Shown one piece after another: positions 61,724-64,000 of a DNA stretch of 64,000 nt. This stretch comes from Halocaridina rubra (lineage: Eukaryota > Arthropoda > Malacostraca > Decapoda > Atyidae). A model generated the notes under the pieces. That model saw only the letters and a program-made list of their open reading frames with translations, was not told the origin of the DNA and made no database searches. Where the stretch lies: assembly GCA_037179515.1 (NCBI GenBank), contig JAXCGZ010007584.1:41001-105000 (forward strand), written 5' to 3'. Position numbers and translations under genes: made by a program. The first letter of the stretch is position 1, and the number at the start of each line of letters is the position of its first letter.

Positions 61724-61735
<12 letters not shown>
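61590..61735 (+). repeat. dispersed repeat family B
   Basis: ACCCCTTCACATCTGACAAG, TTCTTCGTGCCCAGGCCCGA, GGCCCGTCCTGGTGTCACAC; its 3' end runs into a CA microsatellite. Confidence 0.75.
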
Positions 61736-61949
<214 letters not shown>

Positions 61950-61961
61950 CTTCCTTTGAAG

Positions 61962-62079
61962 GAATCAGCTGATTGTTTAGATGAGTCAGAGCGATATCCA
62001 GGGACACCCTATGACATGAGCGATGAAAAATTGCATATATGTGATGTCTCTTTGGAAACTGACTTCATCAAATGTCGAA
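61962..62079 (+). CDS. candidate internal exon of the unrecognised gene
   Basis: Preceded by CCCCTTCCTTTGAAG. The open phase-0 frame reads ESADCLDESERYPGTPYDMS, then DEKLHICDVSLETDF and IKCR, with a GT after CGAA giving phase 1. It is acidic and low in hydrophobics. No domain is recognised. Support is only the acceptor, open frame and phase agreement with the next candidate. Confidence 0.35.
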
Positions 62080-62220
62080 GTGTGTGTATTATCTCCTAAT
62101 ATTTTCAAATAAGAAATTAAATAGCATACAAATGCGAATATTATCATCCAAATGACATAATTGCACTGTCGTATATTTGTAAATAATAAATAAAATATTC
62201 TTGCTCTTGAGACTTTTGCG

Positions 62221-62321
<101 letters not shown>

Positions 62322-62477
62322 AAAGAAAAAGAAACATTACTAGACATATGCAGGAAGATTACTTTAGGAGGGTGGATAATTCTGAAGCAGAAGGGAGTTT
62401 TACTTGACAGTCGAGGAAGAGCTACGTTAAAGGATAACCTTATAAGCCTCGTGTGTTTTGGGGGATGGGAACCCAAG

Positions 62478-62586
62478 GGGGAGCTCCTGGTACTAGTAGC
62501 AGCCAAGAGGATGACCCCCATACAGTCATACACCTTCTAAATGAGCTTGAAGGGCCGGATACAAGCCGAGTAGCTCTTGTGATAAG
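62478..62586 (+). CDS. candidate internal exon of the unrecognised gene
   Basis: Entering in phase 1 after ACCCAAG, the frame reads RGAPGTSSSQEDDPHTVIHL, then LNELEGPDTSRVALVI, and ends at a donor GATAAG|GTACAT in phase 2. The acceptor has a weak pyrimidine tract; another acceptor at CTTGACAG (about 62410) leads to stops. Unrecognised. Confidence 0.3.
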
Positions 62587-62772
62587 GTACATTTGACTTT
62601 TTCAGGGGCTTCCTCGGAGGTTTTATAGATTATATCATGTCATTTTCTCTAATGTAGAATGCTTAACTTCGTTCCTTAACTAGTTTGTACATATACACAT
62701 ATACAAGCTACTCACTTTTCAAAACTGCAGTTTTGAACGTACCTTGTCGGAAAATATTAGTTTACATATACA

Positions 62773-62773
62773 G

Positions 62774-62849
<76 letters not shown>

Positions 62850-62850
62850 C
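62773..62850. repeat. palindromic (TA)n microsatellite
   Basis: GGTTTTA(TA)nTAAAACC: the palindrome extends beyond the TA run into unique flanks on both sides. Confidence 0.9.
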
Positions 62851-63539
62851 AGATTTATCACTCATTCTATCATGGGATGATGAGGATTTGGAATTTATTG
62901 TCCGAGATATACATGTATTATCATTTTAGTGTACTTAAATTATTTGGGAAAAATGAGCCTCTGATGTTCCTTAACATACCTTGAAAAGATGAGGATTGAA
63001 GATGACCAACATGTTCCTTTCTAGAGTCTAGTTATGTATTGTAGTCATCATTATGTATGATTCACTTCCTGTTCTATTATTTAGACAATGTTTAACTTTG
63101 ACTTTGACTTTGCTTTACTATCACAATAGAGTTTCTAGAGTAGTCACAATACTTATTTCTATATCTGTAATATAATATTTTCCTATTGGTGATACTTGAC
63201 AAGCTCCATTATCCATCATTGAAAAAACTTTGGCTTTAGACTGTCAAACACAGTATACTGTAGTGTTTTATATGTAAGTGATTGAAAATTTCCACTTTTA
63301 GACTCAGACAGAGGGAGTGTGCGTAGTTGTTGACGTTTTGATAGATAAGGTTTATTTTTGTGAAGGATGTCTGTATCTCTGCCTACATCCTTTGAATTGT
63401 TGCGTCATGCTTTACGCTTAGTTCATTGTGGCTCGCTCGTTACTTTTATCTAGTTTTAATATAGGTTTGTGTTTCATGGATTAAATTTGGCCTAGAAAAG
63501 GCAGATTTGTATATTCAGAGACCTGTGGTTTATGGACAG

Positions 63540-63614
63540 TAATGAGAAAACCTTCACTATGGATAAAATAATGTTGCCTGGAGTTGTGGATGTCACTGAG
63601 GAGGAATTCAGTTG
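63540..63614 (+). CDS. candidate internal exon of the unrecognised gene
   Basis: After TATGGACAG, phase 2 reading gives NEKTFTMDKIMLPGVVDVTE then EEFSW, ending at a donor CAGTTG|GTAATG in phase 2. Alternatively the in-frame ATG at 63532 could start a protein (MDSNEKTFTMDKI...). Unrecognised. Confidence 0.35.
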
Positions 63615-63904
63615 GTAATGATGCTTGATACGTAATTTTTCCCATAAAAGTAGTTGCTTCATTTCATGTCTTACATATTTTTATTTTCAATTCTTAAGAG
63701 ATTTCACATTTGTTCTCCTATTTCTTTTCTCATTACTCCTCACCATTTACTGTACTTAAAAACTTCTTGTGCTCTTTATCTCCATTTGTATACATATCTC
63801 ACTCCCATTGCTCTACATTTTCTAAGTGTAAGTCCTCTTTTTCATCTTTCTCAAATCGATACTAGCCTTAATGTATTCTCTGACATAGGGCTCTTCTCTT
63901 AACT

Positions 63905-63906
<2 letters not shown>

Positions 63907-64000
<94 letters not shown>
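63907..64000. repeat. (AT)n microsatellite at window end
   Basis: TA run of at least 94 bp continuing past the window. Confidence 0.98.

Overview
This is eukaryotic nuclear DNA, most likely from a decapod crustacean. The evidence is small exons with GT-AG introns, arthropod-like TTAGG/CCTAA tracts, very long (AT)n, (GA)n and (TC)n microsatellites, and many tRNA-derived SINEs, CR1/L2-like LINE fragments and pogo/Tigger DNA transposon remnants. The taxon is inferred from repeat style and protein similarity, not proven. LAYOUT: 1-4217 is non-coding (probably intron or 5' flank of the first gene). 4218-13895 (+) is SRRM1, a PWI/RS-domain splicing coactivator, as 12 in-frame exons lacking the N-terminus; one intron is GC-AG. 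15842-19853 (-) is MANF, complete in four coding exons (173 aa), convergent with SRRM1, with a probable 5' UTR exon ending at 23062 next to a CCAAT-containing promoter. 24640-28040 is a transposon-rich block with a 5'-truncated LINE that keeps a 517-codon reverse-transcriptase ORF, plus LINE fragments and a long inverted repeat. 29945-42915 is a ~6 kb segmental tandem duplication; each unit carries one gene for a large secreted Gly/Ser-rich protein (699 and 757 aa) with a separate 5' UTR exon. 48599-51016 (+) is a third, structurally related secreted repeat protein (805 aa). 51017-55700 is SINE and microsatellite DNA. 55897-56048 (+) is a probable first coding exon of an unrecognised gene, with three phase-compatible candidate downstream exons at 61962-63614; its first intron holds two Tigger-like remnants. 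HOW IT FITS: SRRM1 and MANF are conserved housekeeping or stress genes. The three-gene cluster in the middle is the unusual part. All three genes encode signal-peptide proteins built from the same few low-complexity modules (GGGF/GGGGG, SGSG/SWGG, SLTNKPG) in different orders and copy numbers, separated by basic cleavage-like sites. They look like a lineage-specific family of silk-, cuticle- or cement-like structural proteins. Exact exon boundaries are my reading of the sequence; no search or alignment software was run.
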